Of a stretch of 64,000 bases of DNA, positions 35,411 through 45,127 are shown piece after piece (the stretch's first letter is position 1; every line of letters begins with the position of its first letter). Position numbers and translations under genes: made by a program. Origin of the DNA: Streptomyces coeruleorubidus (GTDB taxonomy: Bacteria; Actinomycetota; Actinomycetes; Streptomycetales; Streptomycetaceae); the NCBI RefSeq assembly GCF_028885415.1, contig NZ_CP118527.1, positions 5,146,001 through 5,210,000 of the forward strand, written 5' to 3'. The notes below the pieces were generated by a model. It was not told where the DNA came from and searched no databases. It saw only the letters and a program-made list of their open reading frames with translations.

Positions 35411-36040
35411 TTACTGCGTATCGAGTTGGACGCTCAGCTCCGTGACGAGGTGGTAGCCCCCGGCAAGATCGATGTCGGTCCGTTCCCTGAGCAGTTTGAT
35501 CGCGGAGTCGCGATGGCCGCTGCTGAGCAGGTCAGTCATCTCGGCGACCAGCGGGGCATCGAGTTGCCGTAGGGCATCCAGCGCTTGGCTGTACGTGGTG
35601 GGCAATGTGTGCCCCTGCGTGAGCAGGTCCAATGCCACGGGGGCCGTGCCCAGCCCGAGGCCCGAATCCTTGCGCAATCGACGGATGGCTTTGGCGGTAC
35701 GCCCTTCACCTGCCAACGCCTTTGCCTCGTCCTGGGCTCCCAGCTCGATGGGCGTGATCAGTGCGGTTGTACGTGCCTTGGTGCTCGTCATAACGCTCCG
35801 GCACTCCCCATATCGGCAGTTCTTCTTGATCCCGTCGAACCCAAGTGCCACCGAGGCAAGGCCGCCGAGCGTGGCACCCAGTTCGCTGATCTTCTCCTCA
35901 CCCTTGGAGACGCGGATGAGGAGGTAGGCGGCTTCCTCGTAAGCCTGGACCGCTGCCTCTCCCTGCTGCTCGACGCTGTCGGGGATCTCCGCGATCACCT
36001 TCAGCATGGCGAGGAGCTTCTGCCCTTCAGCAGAGTCCAT
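35411..36040 (-). CDS. Hypothetical protein with two L7/L12-C-like repeats
   Basis: 209 residues. The N-terminal helical region (MDSAEGQKLLAMLKVIAEIP) includes one weakly hydrophobic glycine-rich stretch (LGATLGGLASVALGFDG) and a CRYGEC motif. The C-terminal half holds two copies of a helix-turn motif, AKAIRRLRKDSGLGLGTAPV and DSAIKLLRERTDIDLAGGYH. Their pattern (A-x-K-x-[LY]-R-E-x-T-G-x-x-L) resembles the ribosomal L7/L12 C-terminal domain reused in Streptomyces small proteins. Function unknown. The ATG at 36040 has GGGCGGGG. Atypical codon use; possible transferred segment with the DUF2690 gene. Confidence 0.65.
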   Translation of the reverse strand: MDSAEGQKLLAMLKVIAEIPDSVEQQGEAAVQAYEEAAYLLIRVSKGEEKISELGATLGGLASVALGFDGIKKNCRYGECRSVMTSTKARTTALITPIELGAQDEAKALAGEGRTAKAIRRLRKDSGLGLGTAPVALDLLTQGHTLPTTYSQALDALRQLDAPLVAEMTDLLSSGHRDSAIKLLRERTDIDLAGGYHLVTELSVQLDTQ

Positions 36041-36110
36041 GGCCCCGCCCTCGGACCGCTGTTGACCGAGGCTGCCAGCTCTCCAGGGCACCGGTTCATG
36101 GCGTGTGGGG

Positions 36111-37451
36111 TCACCACCCCGTCAGCAGCAAATGGTTGAGCAGCAACGCCAGCACCACCTGCCCGGTGAGCCACGCGCGCGGATGGGACAGGAGCGCGCA
36201 GGACGGGAGCAGCCACACCGCGAAAGGCAACCAGATGCGTTCCGTCTCCGCCTTGCTCATGCCGGACAGGTCGGCGACCAGCAGGGCGAGGAGGGCGGCG
36301 GAGACGAGGAGCGCGAGGCGGGTCTCGGCGGCGCGGCCGGGGGTGTCGGCGCGGCGGTGGCGCAGCGCCGTGCCCGTCCGGCGCAGGCCCGCCGCCGTCG
36401 CCAGGCCCGTGATCAGCACGGTGCAGGCCAGGTTGGCCCACACCCAGTAGCCGTAGGGGCGGATGCCGCCCGCGCCCTGGTGGTAGCGCGTCACCAGCAG
36501 GTGGTACGCCTCCCACCAGTCGAACCCGGCGAGCGTGAACGCCGCCGGGACCACGGCCAGTCCGGCGAGCAGCGGCACCAGCAGGGCGGGGCGTTCCCGG
36601 ATCCCGTGCCGGCCGAGCACCAGGAACGCCGCCGCGATCAGCGCGATGAGCGTGAGGCCGTAGGAGAGGTAGCAGGTCAGACCGAAGAGGAGGCCGGACG
36701 CCCCCGCCCACCACAGCGACCGTCTCGTGACCGCCAGGGCCAGCAGCGCCACCGCCCACGCCGCCACCGCCGCGAAGTAGGCGTCGGCCGAGGTGCCCAT
36801 CCACACGGCGGCCGGGGCCAGCACGAGGAAGGGGGCCGCCCGGCGCGCGAGGGACTCGTCGGCCAGGGCGCGGATCGTGACCAGCACGGCGACGCAGGCC
36901 GTCGCCCCGACGGTGATGCACCACATGCCCGCCCAGCCGCCGCCCCGCAGCCCGATCCGGTCGAGCAGGACGAAGGTGAGCGTGGCCGCGGGCGGGTGGC
37001 CGGCGATGTGGGCGGGCCAGTTGTCGGGCGACTCCAGGAGGATGTGCTGGGTGAAGTCCCGTAGCGCCGCCGGGATGTCGTCGAAGCGGTCGATGACCTG
37101 GAGGTACTCGTAGCGGGTGGTGAGCCGGCGCGCGATGCCCCGGTCCCAGCCGTCGATCAGGGCCAGGGAGCAGATCCACGCCATGGCCGTGCCCCAGGTC
37201 AGGGGGAGGAGGGTCCGCCAGGGGAGCCTGGCCGCGAGGGCGGGGCCGTACGCCACGGTGGCGGTGGCCAGGAGTAGCGCCGCCGGAGTGCCGGGGCCCA
37301 GGTGGGGGCCCCAGGACGCCAGCAGCGGGGGCCAGTCGACGAACAGCGTACGGCTGGTGTCCTCGATGCGGCGGCCGACCAGGACGGCCGCCGTCACGAG
37401 CAGCACGGCGGCCCCGGCGGCGTACAGGTCACGGCGGAGGGAGCGGGTCAC
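36111..37451 (-). CDS. Polytopic membrane protein, GT-C mannosyltransferase-like
   Basis: 446 residues with about eleven membrane segments. An acidic/aromatic extracytoplasmic loop after segment 1-2 (DTSRTLFVDWPPLL) and RYEYLQVIDRFDDIPAALRDF followed by WPAHIAGHPPAATL fit the first large loop of GT-C lipid-linked-sugar transferases. The usual DE/DD motif is not certain. It is divergent from a membrane molybdopterin oxidoreductase and belongs to a run of envelope-glycan genes, so a role in cell-surface glycosylation is inferred. The GTG at 37451 lacks a clear Shine-Dalgarno sequence. Confidence 0.7.
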   Translation of the reverse strand: MTRSLRRDLYAAGAAVLLVTAAVLVGRRIEDTSRTLFVDWPPLLASWGPHLGPGTPAALLLATATVAYGPALAARLPWRTLLPLTWGTAMAWICSLALIDGWDRGIARRLTTRYEYLQVIDRFDDIPAALRDFTQHILLESPDNWPAHIAGHPPAATLTFVLLDRIGLRGGGWAGMWCITVGATACVAVLVTIRALADESLARRAAPFLVLAPAAVWMGTSADAYFAAVAAWAVALLALAVTRRSLWWAGASGLLFGLTCYLSYGLTLIALIAAAFLVLGRHGIRERPALLVPLLAGLAVVPAAFTLAGFDWWEAYHLLVTRYHQGAGGIRPYGYWVWANLACTVLITGLATAAGLRRTGTALRHRRADTPGRAAETRLALLVSAALLALLVADLSGMSKAETERIWLPFAVWLLPSCALLSHPRAWLTGQVVLALLLNHLLLTGW

Positions 37452-37565
37452 GGTCGGAACGCTAGGCCGACAGAGCGGGCGAGGACCGCCGTCCGGGCCG
37501 GACGTCAGCGTTTCGTCATGGGTTGCGCACCCTTTCCCGGGGTGTTCCAGGCCTACGGTCGGGCC

Positions 37566-38798
37566 ATGCGAGACGACCCACGGCTTCCCTCCTCGCCCGG
37601 CTTCTGGCGCAGCCCCCTGCGCGGCCCCCGGTTCACCTCCGTGCTCGGCCTCGTCCTGCTCGCCGGCATCACCGTGCTGTTCGTGACGGGCCTGGTCTCG
37701 TACGCCGCCTACAACCCGGGCCTGTCGCCGGTGAACGACAAGACCCCGGACAAGGGGATCCTCGGCTTCTACCTCTTCGCCTGGCCGACGAACCCGCACT
37801 GGCTGTACCGGCTCAACCAGGGCGTCCACGTCACCCTCGGCATCACCCTGATCCCCGTCCTGCTCGCCAAGCTGTGGTCCGTGATCCCGAGGCTGTTCGC
37901 GCTGCCGCCGGCCCGCTCGCTCGCGCACGCCCTGGAGCGGATCTCGCTGCTGCTCCTGGTGGGCGGTGCGCTGTTCGAGTTCGTGACGGGGGTGCTCAAC
38001 GTCCAGCTCGACTACGTCTTCCCCGGTTCCTTCTACCCGCTGCACTTCTACGGAGCGTGGGTGTTCTTCGCCGCCTTCGTCGCCCACGCGCTGCTGAAGA
38101 TGCCCACGGCGCTGCGCAATCTGCGGCACCTGCGGGAGGAGCGGAACGACCTCGTGCCGCCCCGCCCCGCCGAGCCGACCGTCTCCCGCCGGGGTGCCCT
38201 GTGGTTCGTCGGGGGCGGCTCGCTGCTGCTGTTCGCGACGACGGCGGGGCAGAACTTCGACGGGCCCCTGCGGCGCACCGCCCTCCTCGCACCGCACGGC
38301 GGCGGCGATCCCGGCAGCGGCCCGAACGGCTTCCAGATCAACAAGACCGCCGCGTACGCCGGGATCGACACGGCCGAGACGGGCGAGGACGCCTGGCGGC
38401 TCGTCGTCACGGGGCCTGCGGGCACCGTCCGCCTCAGTCGGGCCAGGCTTGCCCAACTCCCTTTGCACAGTGCGGCGTTGCCCATCGCCTGTGTGGAGGG
38501 CTGGTCGACGTCGGACCAGTGGTGGCGCGGGGTACGGCTGCGCGATCTCGCGGCGCTCGTCGGGTACGACGACGACCCGCCGGACGTGTTCGTCGAGTCC
38601 CTCCAGCGGCGCGGCGCCTTCCGCAGCGCCGCCCTGCGCGCCAACCAGGTGGCCGACCCGCGTTCCCTGCTCGCCCTGTACGTCAACGGCGAGGAGCTGT
38701 CCCCCGACCACGGCCACCCGGCGCGGATCATCGTGCCCGCCGCACCCGGTGTGCTGAACACCAAGTGGGTGGCCCGGATGACGTTCGGAGACCTGTGA
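37566..38798 (+). CDS. Membrane-anchored molybdopterin-dependent oxidoreductase
   Basis: 410 residues in two parts. Residues 1-200 hold four to five membrane segments with cytochrome b561-like His positions (NQGVHVTLGITL, FYPLHFYGAWVFF, FVAHALLKM). Residues 225-410 form a sulfite-oxidase-type Moco domain with TRLSRARLAQLP, the molybdenum-ligand Cys in LPIACVEGWST (near residue 309), and GHPARIIVPAAPGVLNTKWV. It resembles a YedYZ-like reductase in one chain, probably moving electrons from membrane haem to an extracytoplasmic Moco site. The substrate is unknown. The stop overlaps the next gene start (TGATG). Confidence 0.88.
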   Translation: MRDDPRLPSSPGFWRSPLRGPRFTSVLGLVLLAGITVLFVTGLVSYAAYNPGLSPVNDKTPDKGILGFYLFAWPTNPHWLYRLNQGVHVTLGITLIPVLLAKLWSVIPRLFALPPARSLAHALERISLLLLVGGALFEFVTGVLNVQLDYVFPGSFYPLHFYGAWVFFAAFVAHALLKMPTALRNLRHLREERNDLVPPRPAEPTVSRRGALWFVGGGSLLLFATTAGQNFDGPLRRTALLAPHGGGDPGSGPNGFQINKTAAYAGIDTAETGEDAWRLVVTGPAGTVRLSRARLAQLPLHSAALPIACVEGWSTSDQWWRGVRLRDLAALVGYDDDPPDVFVESLQRRGAFRSAALRANQVADPRSLLALYVNGEELSPDHGHPARIIVPAAPGVLNTKWVARMTFGDL

Positions 38799-39283
38799 TG
38801 CGACGGCCTGTGATGCGCAAGCCGCGGATCCGCGTCGGGAGCCCCTTCCGGCTTCTCCTCCTCGTCGGCTCGTTCGCGCTCGCCGCCTATGCGGGCGTAC
38901 GGCTGCTCGCCGGTGACTGGCTCGGCGTGGCGCTGTGGTTCGTGGGCGCGGCGCTGCTGCACGACCTGGTGCTGCTGCCGTTGTACGCGGCCCTGGACCG
39001 GGCGGTCGTACGGGGGCTCGGCGCGGTCCGGCGCCAGGAGTGGGTGCCGTACGTGCGCGTACCGGCGGCCCTCTCCGGGCTGCTGCTCCTGGTGTGGTTC
39101 CCGCTGATCAGCGGCATGGTGGAGCGGCGCTACCGGTCCGCCACCGGGCTGCCGGCGGATGTGTTCCTCGCCCGCTGGCTGCTGATCACCGCCGTCCTCT
39201 TCGGCGGCTCGGCGCTGCTGCTGGCGGTGCGCCTGCTGCGGGTGCGCAGGGCGGCGAAGCGGCGCCCGTCGGCCGTCCACTGA
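38798..39283 (+). CDS. Small membrane protein coupled to the Moco oxidoreductase
   Basis: 161 residues with four hydrophobic segments (about 18-36, 41-60, 88-107 and 125-148) and basic termini. No known domain. The tight TGATG coupling to the oxidoreductase gene suggests an accessory or assembly subunit. ATG at 38798; a second in-frame ATG at 38813 is possible. Its last 154 bp overlap, antisense, the 3' end of the convergent methyltransferase gene. Confidence 0.78.
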   Translation: MRRPVMRKPRIRVGSPFRLLLLVGSFALAAYAGVRLLAGDWLGVALWFVGAALLHDLVLLPLYAALDRAVVRGLGAVRRQEWVPYVRVPAALSGLLLLVWFPLISGMVERRYRSATGLPADVFLARWLLITAVLFGGSALLLAVRLLRVRRAAKRRPSAVH

Positions 39284-39894
39284 CCGGCCCGCGTCCAGCT
39301 GTGTGCGTACCGGAGCAGGGCGGGCGTGCCGAGCCGGGCCCAGGGGAAGGGATCACCGGCACCGTGCGCGTCCGTGAGGCCGACGACCCGCACCTGGGCG
39401 CGTTCGTCGATGTCCCCCGGCGAGGTCTCGGCGATCAACAGGCCGCCGGGGCGCAGGAGCCGGGCCATCCGGTCCAGCAGGGCGCGCGGGTCGCCGCCGA
39501 TGCCGATGTTGCCGTCCATGAGCAGGACGGTGCCCCAGCGGCCCTCGCCGGGCAGCGGCTCGAACACCGAGCGCCGCAGCGCCTGGCCTCCCATCCGCAC
39601 GGTGTGGTCGACGGCGGCGGCGCTGACGTCGATGCCGAGGACGGCCCGGCCCCGGGCGGCGAGCTCGGCCACCAGCCGGCCGGGCCCGCATCCCACGTCC
39701 AGCACGGTCCCCTCACACCGGTCCAGCACGTCCCGGTCCACCGCATCCGCCCGAGCACACCACCGCTCCACCTCCAGCGGCAGCAGCCAGCCGTCGGCCC
39801 GCCGCAGGAACAGCGGCCCGTGACCGGCACGCAGGGCATCGGCGTAGGGATCGGCGGCTGCCCAGGCGACGGCGGTCGTGGGCGGGGCGCTCAT
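39130..39894 (-). CDS. Class I SAM-dependent methyltransferase with C-terminal extension
   Basis: 254 residues. The SAM-binding motif I is GTVLDVGCGPGRLVAEL (about 63-79), followed by LGIDVSAAAVDH and LLMDGNIGIGGDPRALLDRMARLLRPGG. The recognisable enzyme ends near residue 212 at GRRFAAL. About 42 further basic/Ser-rich residues are translated from DNA antisense to the neighbouring membrane gene, which suggests loss of an ancestral stop codon. ATG at 39894 overlaps the DUF2064 gene stop. Third gene of a GT2-DUF2064-methyltransferase operon. The acceptor is unknown. Confidence 0.85.
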   Translation of the reverse strand: MSAPPTTAVAWAAADPYADALRAGHGPLFLRRADGWLLPLEVERWCARADAVDRDVLDRCEGTVLDVGCGPGRLVAELAARGRAVLGIDVSAAAVDHTVRMGGQALRRSVFEPLPGEGRWGTVLLMDGNIGIGGDPRALLDRMARLLRPGGLLIAETSPGDIDERAQVRVVGLTDAHGAGDPFPWARLGTPALLRYAHSWTRAGQWTADGRRFAALRTRSRRTASSSAEPPKRTAVISSQRARNTSAGSPVADR

Positions 39895-40697
39895 CGGGGC
39901 ACGGCCGGACGGGAGGCAGGCGCGGTGGCCGGTCGGAAGTCGGGGAAGTGGCCGGCTTGCGGCGTGTCCGCACCGGCCGGCCGACCGGTCTCCGGCCCGG
40001 GTTCCACACCGGCCGGCGGACCGGGTTCCGCACCGGCCGGTGGCCCGGACTCCGCACCCTCCGACCAACCGGACTCCCCACCGGCCCACCCCCTCGCCGT
40101 GCACCGAGCCAGCCGCGCCGCGAACCGCCCGCCCGGAGCCAGCGCGGCGACAGCGTGGGCGTCGGCCTCCGTGTCGATGTCGCGCAGGCGGGGCAGGTCG
40201 CGGACGCGCAGGCCCGCCGCGACGAGCCGGTCCCGCTGGACCGCCCCCGTCGCGGAGGTCGACATGGGCACGCCCCGCAGCAGGGCGGGGTCCGGGCGGG
40301 CCAGGCCGAGGGCCCAGAAGCCGCCGTCCTCGGCCGGGCCGAACCAGGCGTCGCAGCCGGCGAAGTCCACGGTGAGCAGCTCCGGCGTCACCTGCGGGGT
40401 GTCCATGCCGATGAGCAGGGCCGGGCCGGCGCAGCGCGCGAAGGCGTCCGCCAGCCGCTCGTCGAGACCGCCCGCGCACTGCGGTACGACGTCGAAGCCG
40501 GGCGGCAGCCACGGGCCGGGCTCCCCGTCGAGGACGAGGACCTTGCGGCCGGCCGGGGTCGCCGCGACCGCGTCCAGGGTGTCGGCGAGGGACGCCTCGG
40601 CGAGGGACGCGGCCTGGCGGGGCGTGAACGGCGGGGTGAGCCGGGTTTTGACCCGGCCGGGGCGCGGCTCCTTGGCGATGACGAGGAGTGCGGTCAC
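39891..40697 (-). CDS. TIGR04282/DUF2064 glycosyltransferase-like protein
   Basis: 268 residues. The nucleotide-diphospho-sugar-transferase-like core has VIAKEPRPGRVKTRLTPPFT, then LIGMDTPQVTPELL and GPAEDGGFWALGL, all typical of the DUF2064 family. After residue about 215 there is a low-complexity Gly/Pro/Ala/Glu tail (repeated GPPAGAEP-like units) not found in the family core. The GTG at 40697 overlaps the GT2 stop (GTGA). Function is probably sugar-nucleotide handling with the adjacent GT2, by co-occurrence only. Confidence 0.83.
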   Translation of the reverse strand: MTALLVIAKEPRPGRVKTRLTPPFTPRQAASLAEASLADTLDAVAATPAGRKVLVLDGEPGPWLPPGFDVVPQCAGGLDERLADAFARCAGPALLIGMDTPQVTPELLTVDFAGCDAWFGPAEDGGFWALGLARPDPALLRGVPMSTSATGAVQRDRLVAAGLRVRDLPRLRDIDTEADAHAVAALAPGGRFAARLARCTARGWAGGESGWSEGAESGPPAGAEPGPPAGVEPGPETGRPAGADTPQAGHFPDFRPATAPASRPAVPR

Positions 40698-41401
40698 CGT
40701 ACGCCCCTCTCGACGGCCGGAGCAGCCTCGCCGGGGGCTTCGCCCAGCACGCGGCCCATGTCTCGTACGGCCTGGAAGGTGCCGCGCCACGTGCCCGTCA
40801 CCTTCGAGGCCCCGGTGCGCGGCAGATACGGCACGTCGTACTCGGCGATCCGCCAGCCGGCGTCGGCCGCGCGCACCACCATCTGGAGCGGATAGCCGCT
40901 GCGCCGGTCGGTGAGACCGAGGGCGAGCAGCGGCTCGCGGCGGGCGGCGCGCAGGGGGCCGAGGTCGTGCAGCCGCAGCCCGGTGCGGCGGCGCAGCATC
41001 CGCGCGAGCGCGAGGTTCCCGGCACGGGCGTGCGCGGGCCACGCGCCCCGGCCCTGCGGACGCCGCCGCCCGAGGACCAGGTCGGCCTCGCCGTCGCGCA
41101 CCTCGCGCACGAAGGGGACGAGGAGCGACGGATCGAGGGAGGCGTCGCAGTCGCAGAAGCACACCACGTCGGCGGTGGCCGCGGTCAGCCCGGCGTGGCA
41201 GGCCGCGCCGAAGCCCCGGCGCGGCTCGTGCACGACGGTCGCGCCGAACGCACGGGCGACCCGGTCCGAGCCGTCGGTGGAACCGTTGTCGACGACGAGT
41301 GCGCGCCAGCCCGGCGGGATCCGTTCGAGCACCCAGGGCAGGGCCTCGGCCTCGTTCAGGCAGGGCAGCACCACGTCGACGTCGGAAGAAGTCGTCGTCA
41401 C
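40694..41401 (-). CDS. Family 2 glycosyltransferase
   Basis: 235 residues of GT2/GT-A fold. VDVVLPCLNEAEALPWVLERI begins the domain, VVDNGSTDGS is the nucleotide-binding block and FCDCDASLDP supplies the DxD-like metal motif, followed by DLVLGRRR. The C-terminal portion RSGYPLQMVVRAADAGWRIAEYDVPYLPR is like dolichyl-phosphate-glucose synthase types, but no membrane segments are present. First gene of a three-gene operon. It is divergent from the OmpR-type regulator with 123 bp between them. Confidence 0.9.
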   Translation of the reverse strand: MTTTSSDVDVVLPCLNEAEALPWVLERIPPGWRALVVDNGSTDGSDRVARAFGATVVHEPRRGFGAACHAGLTAATADVVCFCDCDASLDPSLLVPFVREVRDGEADLVLGRRRPQGRGAWPAHARAGNLALARMLRRRTGLRLHDLGPLRAARREPLLALGLTDRRSGYPLQMVVRAADAGWRIAEYDVPYLPRTGASKVTGTWRGTFQAVRDMGRVLGEAPGEAAPAVERGVR

Positions 41402-41524
41402 GGTTTCACCCTACGAACACGAATCAGGCATAACGGACTTCGGCTTCTTACGAAACGCGGACGTCGGCGGCCGAGGAGGCCTCCGGACAAGCCCCCGCGG
41501 GCCGTCCGGTGCGAGGCTGGAGCC

Positions 41525-42252
<728 letters not shown>

Positions 42253-42256
<4 letters not shown>

Positions 42257-43365
42257 ACGACACCCTCCTCATCGCCCTGTACGCCTTCGCCGGTGCCGCG
42301 GCCACCGGCCTGGCGGGAGCCGGTGCGCTGCGCCTGATCCGGCGCCGCTCGCTCACCGCCTCGCTCGCCGTCGTCGCGGCGGTCGGCGTCGTCGCGATGC
42401 TCGCGGGGACGCTCGCCGTCGCCTGGGCGATGTTCCTGTCGCCGCACGACCTGTCCGTCGTCACGACCGTCGTCGCCATGGCGGCCGTCGTCTCCCTGGC
42501 GACCGCGCTGCTGCTGGGCCGCTGGGTCGTCGCCCGCAGCCGTGAACTCGCCATGGCCGCACGCTCCTTCGGCGACGGCGGGGACTTCGCCGCCCCCGAC
42601 GGCCCGACGACCGCCGAACTGCACCACCTCAGCCGCGAACTGGCCGCGACCAGCGCCAGACTCGCCGAATCCCGGGAGCGGGAACGCGCGTTGGAGACCT
42701 CCCGGCGCGAACTCGTCGCCTGGATCTCGCACGACCTGCGCACCCCGCTGGCCGGCCTGCGCGCCATGTCGGAGGCCCTGGAGGACGGCGTCGCAGCCGA
42801 CCCCGACCGCTACCTGAAGCAGATCCGCACCGAGGTCGAACGCCTCAACGACATGGTCGGCGACCTCTTCGAACTCTCCCGCATCCACGCCGGCACGCTG
42901 CCCCTGGCCCCCACCCGGATCTCCCTGTACGACCTGGTCGGCGACGCGCTGGCGGGAGCCGACCCGCTCGCCCGGGAACACGGGGTACGGCTGGTGGGCG
43001 GCCGTATCGAGCCGGTGCCGGTGGAGGTGGACGGCAAGGAGATGAGCCGGGTGCTGGGCAACCTGCTGGTCAACGCCATCCGCCGGACCCCGGCCGACGG
43101 CACGGTCGCCGTGACCGCGGAGCGCTCCACCGAGGGCGTGGTGCTGTCGGTGACGGACGGCTGCGGCGGCATCCCCGAGGAGGACCTGCCGCGCGTCTTC
43201 GACACCGGCTGGCGCGGCACGCACGCCCGGACGCCTCCCGCCGGCGCGGGCCTCGGCCTCGCCATCGTCCGGGGCATCGTGGAGGCGCACCAGGGCCGGG
43301 CCACCGTACGGAACATCCCCGGCGGCTGCCGTTTCGAGGTGGTGCTGCCCGCCGCCGCTTCGTAA
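42253..43365 (+). CDS. Sensor histidine kinase (HisKA/OmpR-class partner)
   Basis: 370 residues with three N-terminal membrane segments (about 5-25, 38-62 and 72-92), no large external domain, a HAMP-like linker, and phosphoacceptor His in VAWISHDLRTPLAGLRAM (about residue 160). HATPase motifs are VLGNLLVNAIRRTP (N-box; the last canonical H is R), VTDGCGGI and AGLGLAIVRGIVEAHQG. Coupled to the preceding regulator. GTG start within the regulator stop. Confidence 0.92.
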
Positions 43366-43420
43366 CACGGGCAGCACCACCGGTCTTTCGCGAGCCGGAC
43401 CCAGGGGAGGGCGACAGCTC

Positions 43421-44422
43421 CTACGCGTCCCGCATCCCGGCCCGCGCGAACTCCGCCATGCCTTCCTCGAACCCGACCTCCGGCTTCCACCCCGACTCAC
43501 TGCGCAGCCGCGCGGAGTCGGCGGTGATGTGCCGTACGTCCCCGAGCCGGTACTCGCCGGTCACGACGGGCTCGGGCCCGCCGTACGCGGCGGCCAGCGC
43601 CCGGGCCATCTCGCCGACGGTGTGCGGGTCGCCGCTGCCGGTGTTGTACGCCGTGAGCACACCCGGGGCGGCCTCCGCCTCCAGCGCCACGGCATTGGCC
43701 TGAGCCACGTCCCGGACGTGCACGAAGTCCCTGCGCTGCCGCCCGTCCTCGAACACGCGCGGTGCCTCGCCCCGGGCGAGCGCCGAACGGAAGAAGGAGG
43801 CGACACCGGCGTACGGGGTGTCGCGGGGCATACCGGGCCCGTACACGTTGTGGTAGCGCAGCGACACCGCCGACCCGCCCGTGCAGCGGGCCCAGGCGGC
43901 GGCCAGGTGCTCCTGGGCCAGCTTGGTCGTCGCGTACACGTTCCGTGGATCGGCCGGGGCGTCCTCGCCGACCAGCCCGGGGACGAGGTCGGCCCCGCAC
44001 ACCGGGCACGGCGGCTCGAACCGGCCGGCGTCGAGGTCGGTGACGGCACGCGGCCCGGGCCGTACGACGCCGTGCCGGGGGCACTCGTACCGCCCCTCCC
44101 CGTAGATCACCATCGACCCGGCCAGGACGAGACGCCGTACCCCCGCCTCCGCCATGGCGGCGAGCAGCACGGCGGCCCCGAGGTCGTTGTGGGAGACGTA
44201 CTCCGCCGCGTCGGCGACCCCGTCGCCGAGCCCGACCCGCGCGGCCTGGTGACACACGGCGTCCACACCGGCCAGGGCGCGGCCGACGGTCGCCGGGTCC
44301 CGCACGTCGGCGCCGGCGTCCTCCCGCACGTCGAACACGACCGCCTCGTGCCCGCGCTCGCGCAGGGCGGCGACCACATGGGACCCGATGAACCCGGCAC
44401 CGCCGGTGACCAGTACGCGCAT
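43421..44422 (-). CDS. NAD-dependent epimerase/dehydratase, rhamnose-4-epimerase-like
   Basis: 333-residue extended SDR. NAD motif GGAGFIGSH (7-15), catalytic Ser in LAGSMVIYGEG and Tyr/Lys in VYATTK (Y163, K167). Between them is an insert with a zinc-knuckle-like set, C114-x2-H117 and C139-x2-C142 (YECPRHG, CPVCGADL). By recall this insert occurs in dTDP-L-rhamnose 4-epimerase-type enzymes. It probably makes a nucleotide sugar for the nearby glycosyltransferases. Convergent with the kinase gene. ATG directly at MRVLVTGGAG. Confidence 0.85.
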   Translation of the reverse strand: MRVLVTGGAGFIGSHVVAALRERGHEAVVFDVREDAGADVRDPATVGRALAGVDAVCHQAARVGLGDGVADAAEYVSHNDLGAAVLLAAMAEAGVRRLVLAGSMVIYGEGRYECPRHGVVRPGPRAVTDLDAGRFEPPCPVCGADLVPGLVGEDAPADPRNVYATTKLAQEHLAAAWARCTGGSAVSLRYHNVYGPGMPRDTPYAGVASFFRSALARGEAPRVFEDGRQRRDFVHVRDVAQANAVALEAEAAPGVLTAYNTGSGDPHTVGEMARALAAAYGGPEPVVTGEYRLGDVRHITADSARLRSESGWKPEVGFEEGMAEFARAGMRDA

Positions 44423-44500
44423 ACGGCCACGCTAGGCCCGCGACCTCGCCGCACCACGAGACCGCGCCCGCACGTCACGACTCCGTAAGATCGCGCCCGC

Positions 44501-45127
44501 TCACAACGACGCGGTCTGTGACGCGGTCGCCCACGCGAACCCGTCCGGGTCGGTGAAGGGCCCGGCGTCGCCGTTGATCGTGAGCCGGTGCGATCCGGTG
44601 CCGTCGGGAGAGACACCGACGAGCTTGGCCAGGCCCCGGCGCTTGTACAGCGCCAGCTTGACGGAGCCCGACCCGGTGTCGAACTCGACGTACTTGCTGC
44701 CGAAGCTCTTCGCCACGGGGAGGCCGTGCTCGGCGTAGAACCGCTTGCTCCCGGCCATGTCCGCGACACCCAGCAGGAGCACGATCTCGTCGATCCGCCG
44801 GGTGGCCGGCCCGGTGTCCTTCTTCGACGACGACGCGACCTGCCAGATCGTCCCGTCCGGCGCTCGCACGACACCCCCGTAACCCCACAGCGACTTGGCG
44901 GCGGGCTTCAGCGTCGCGCCACCGGCTTCCACGGCGGCGCCGACGAGGGCGTCGACATCGGCCGGCTGGGACACCACGAGCGACAGCGTGAACCCCCGAA
45001 AGCCGGTAGTCGGCGTCTCCGAGGGCCGCACGCGTACCTGACCGCCCAGTCCGAACGCACTGGTGTAGAAGCGGCGGGCGGCGGCGGGGTCGTCCACGTC
45101 GAGGGTGACGGATTCGATGGAAGTCAT
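44501..45127 (-). CDS. VOC-family (glyoxalase/dioxygenase-fold) protein
   Basis: 208 residues with two vicinal-oxygen-chelate modules. The first is SIESVTLDVDDPAAARRFYTSAFG through GYGGVVRAPDGTIWQVA. The second is IDEIVLLLGVADMAGSKRFYAEHG through LTINGDAGPFTDPDGFAWA. Metal-ligand His residues are largely absent at the usual first positions, so catalysis is uncertain and a binding or resistance role is possible. ATG at 45127 with no clear Shine-Dalgarno sequence. Confidence 0.8.
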   Translation of the reverse strand: MTSIESVTLDVDDPAAARRFYTSAFGLGGQVRVRPSETPTTGFRGFTLSLVVSQPADVDALVGAAVEAGGATLKPAAKSLWGYGGVVRAPDGTIWQVASSSKKDTGPATRRIDEIVLLLGVADMAGSKRFYAEHGLPVAKSFGSKYVEFDTGSGSVKLALYKRRGLAKLVGVSPDGTGSHRLTINGDAGPFTDPDGFAWATASQTASL

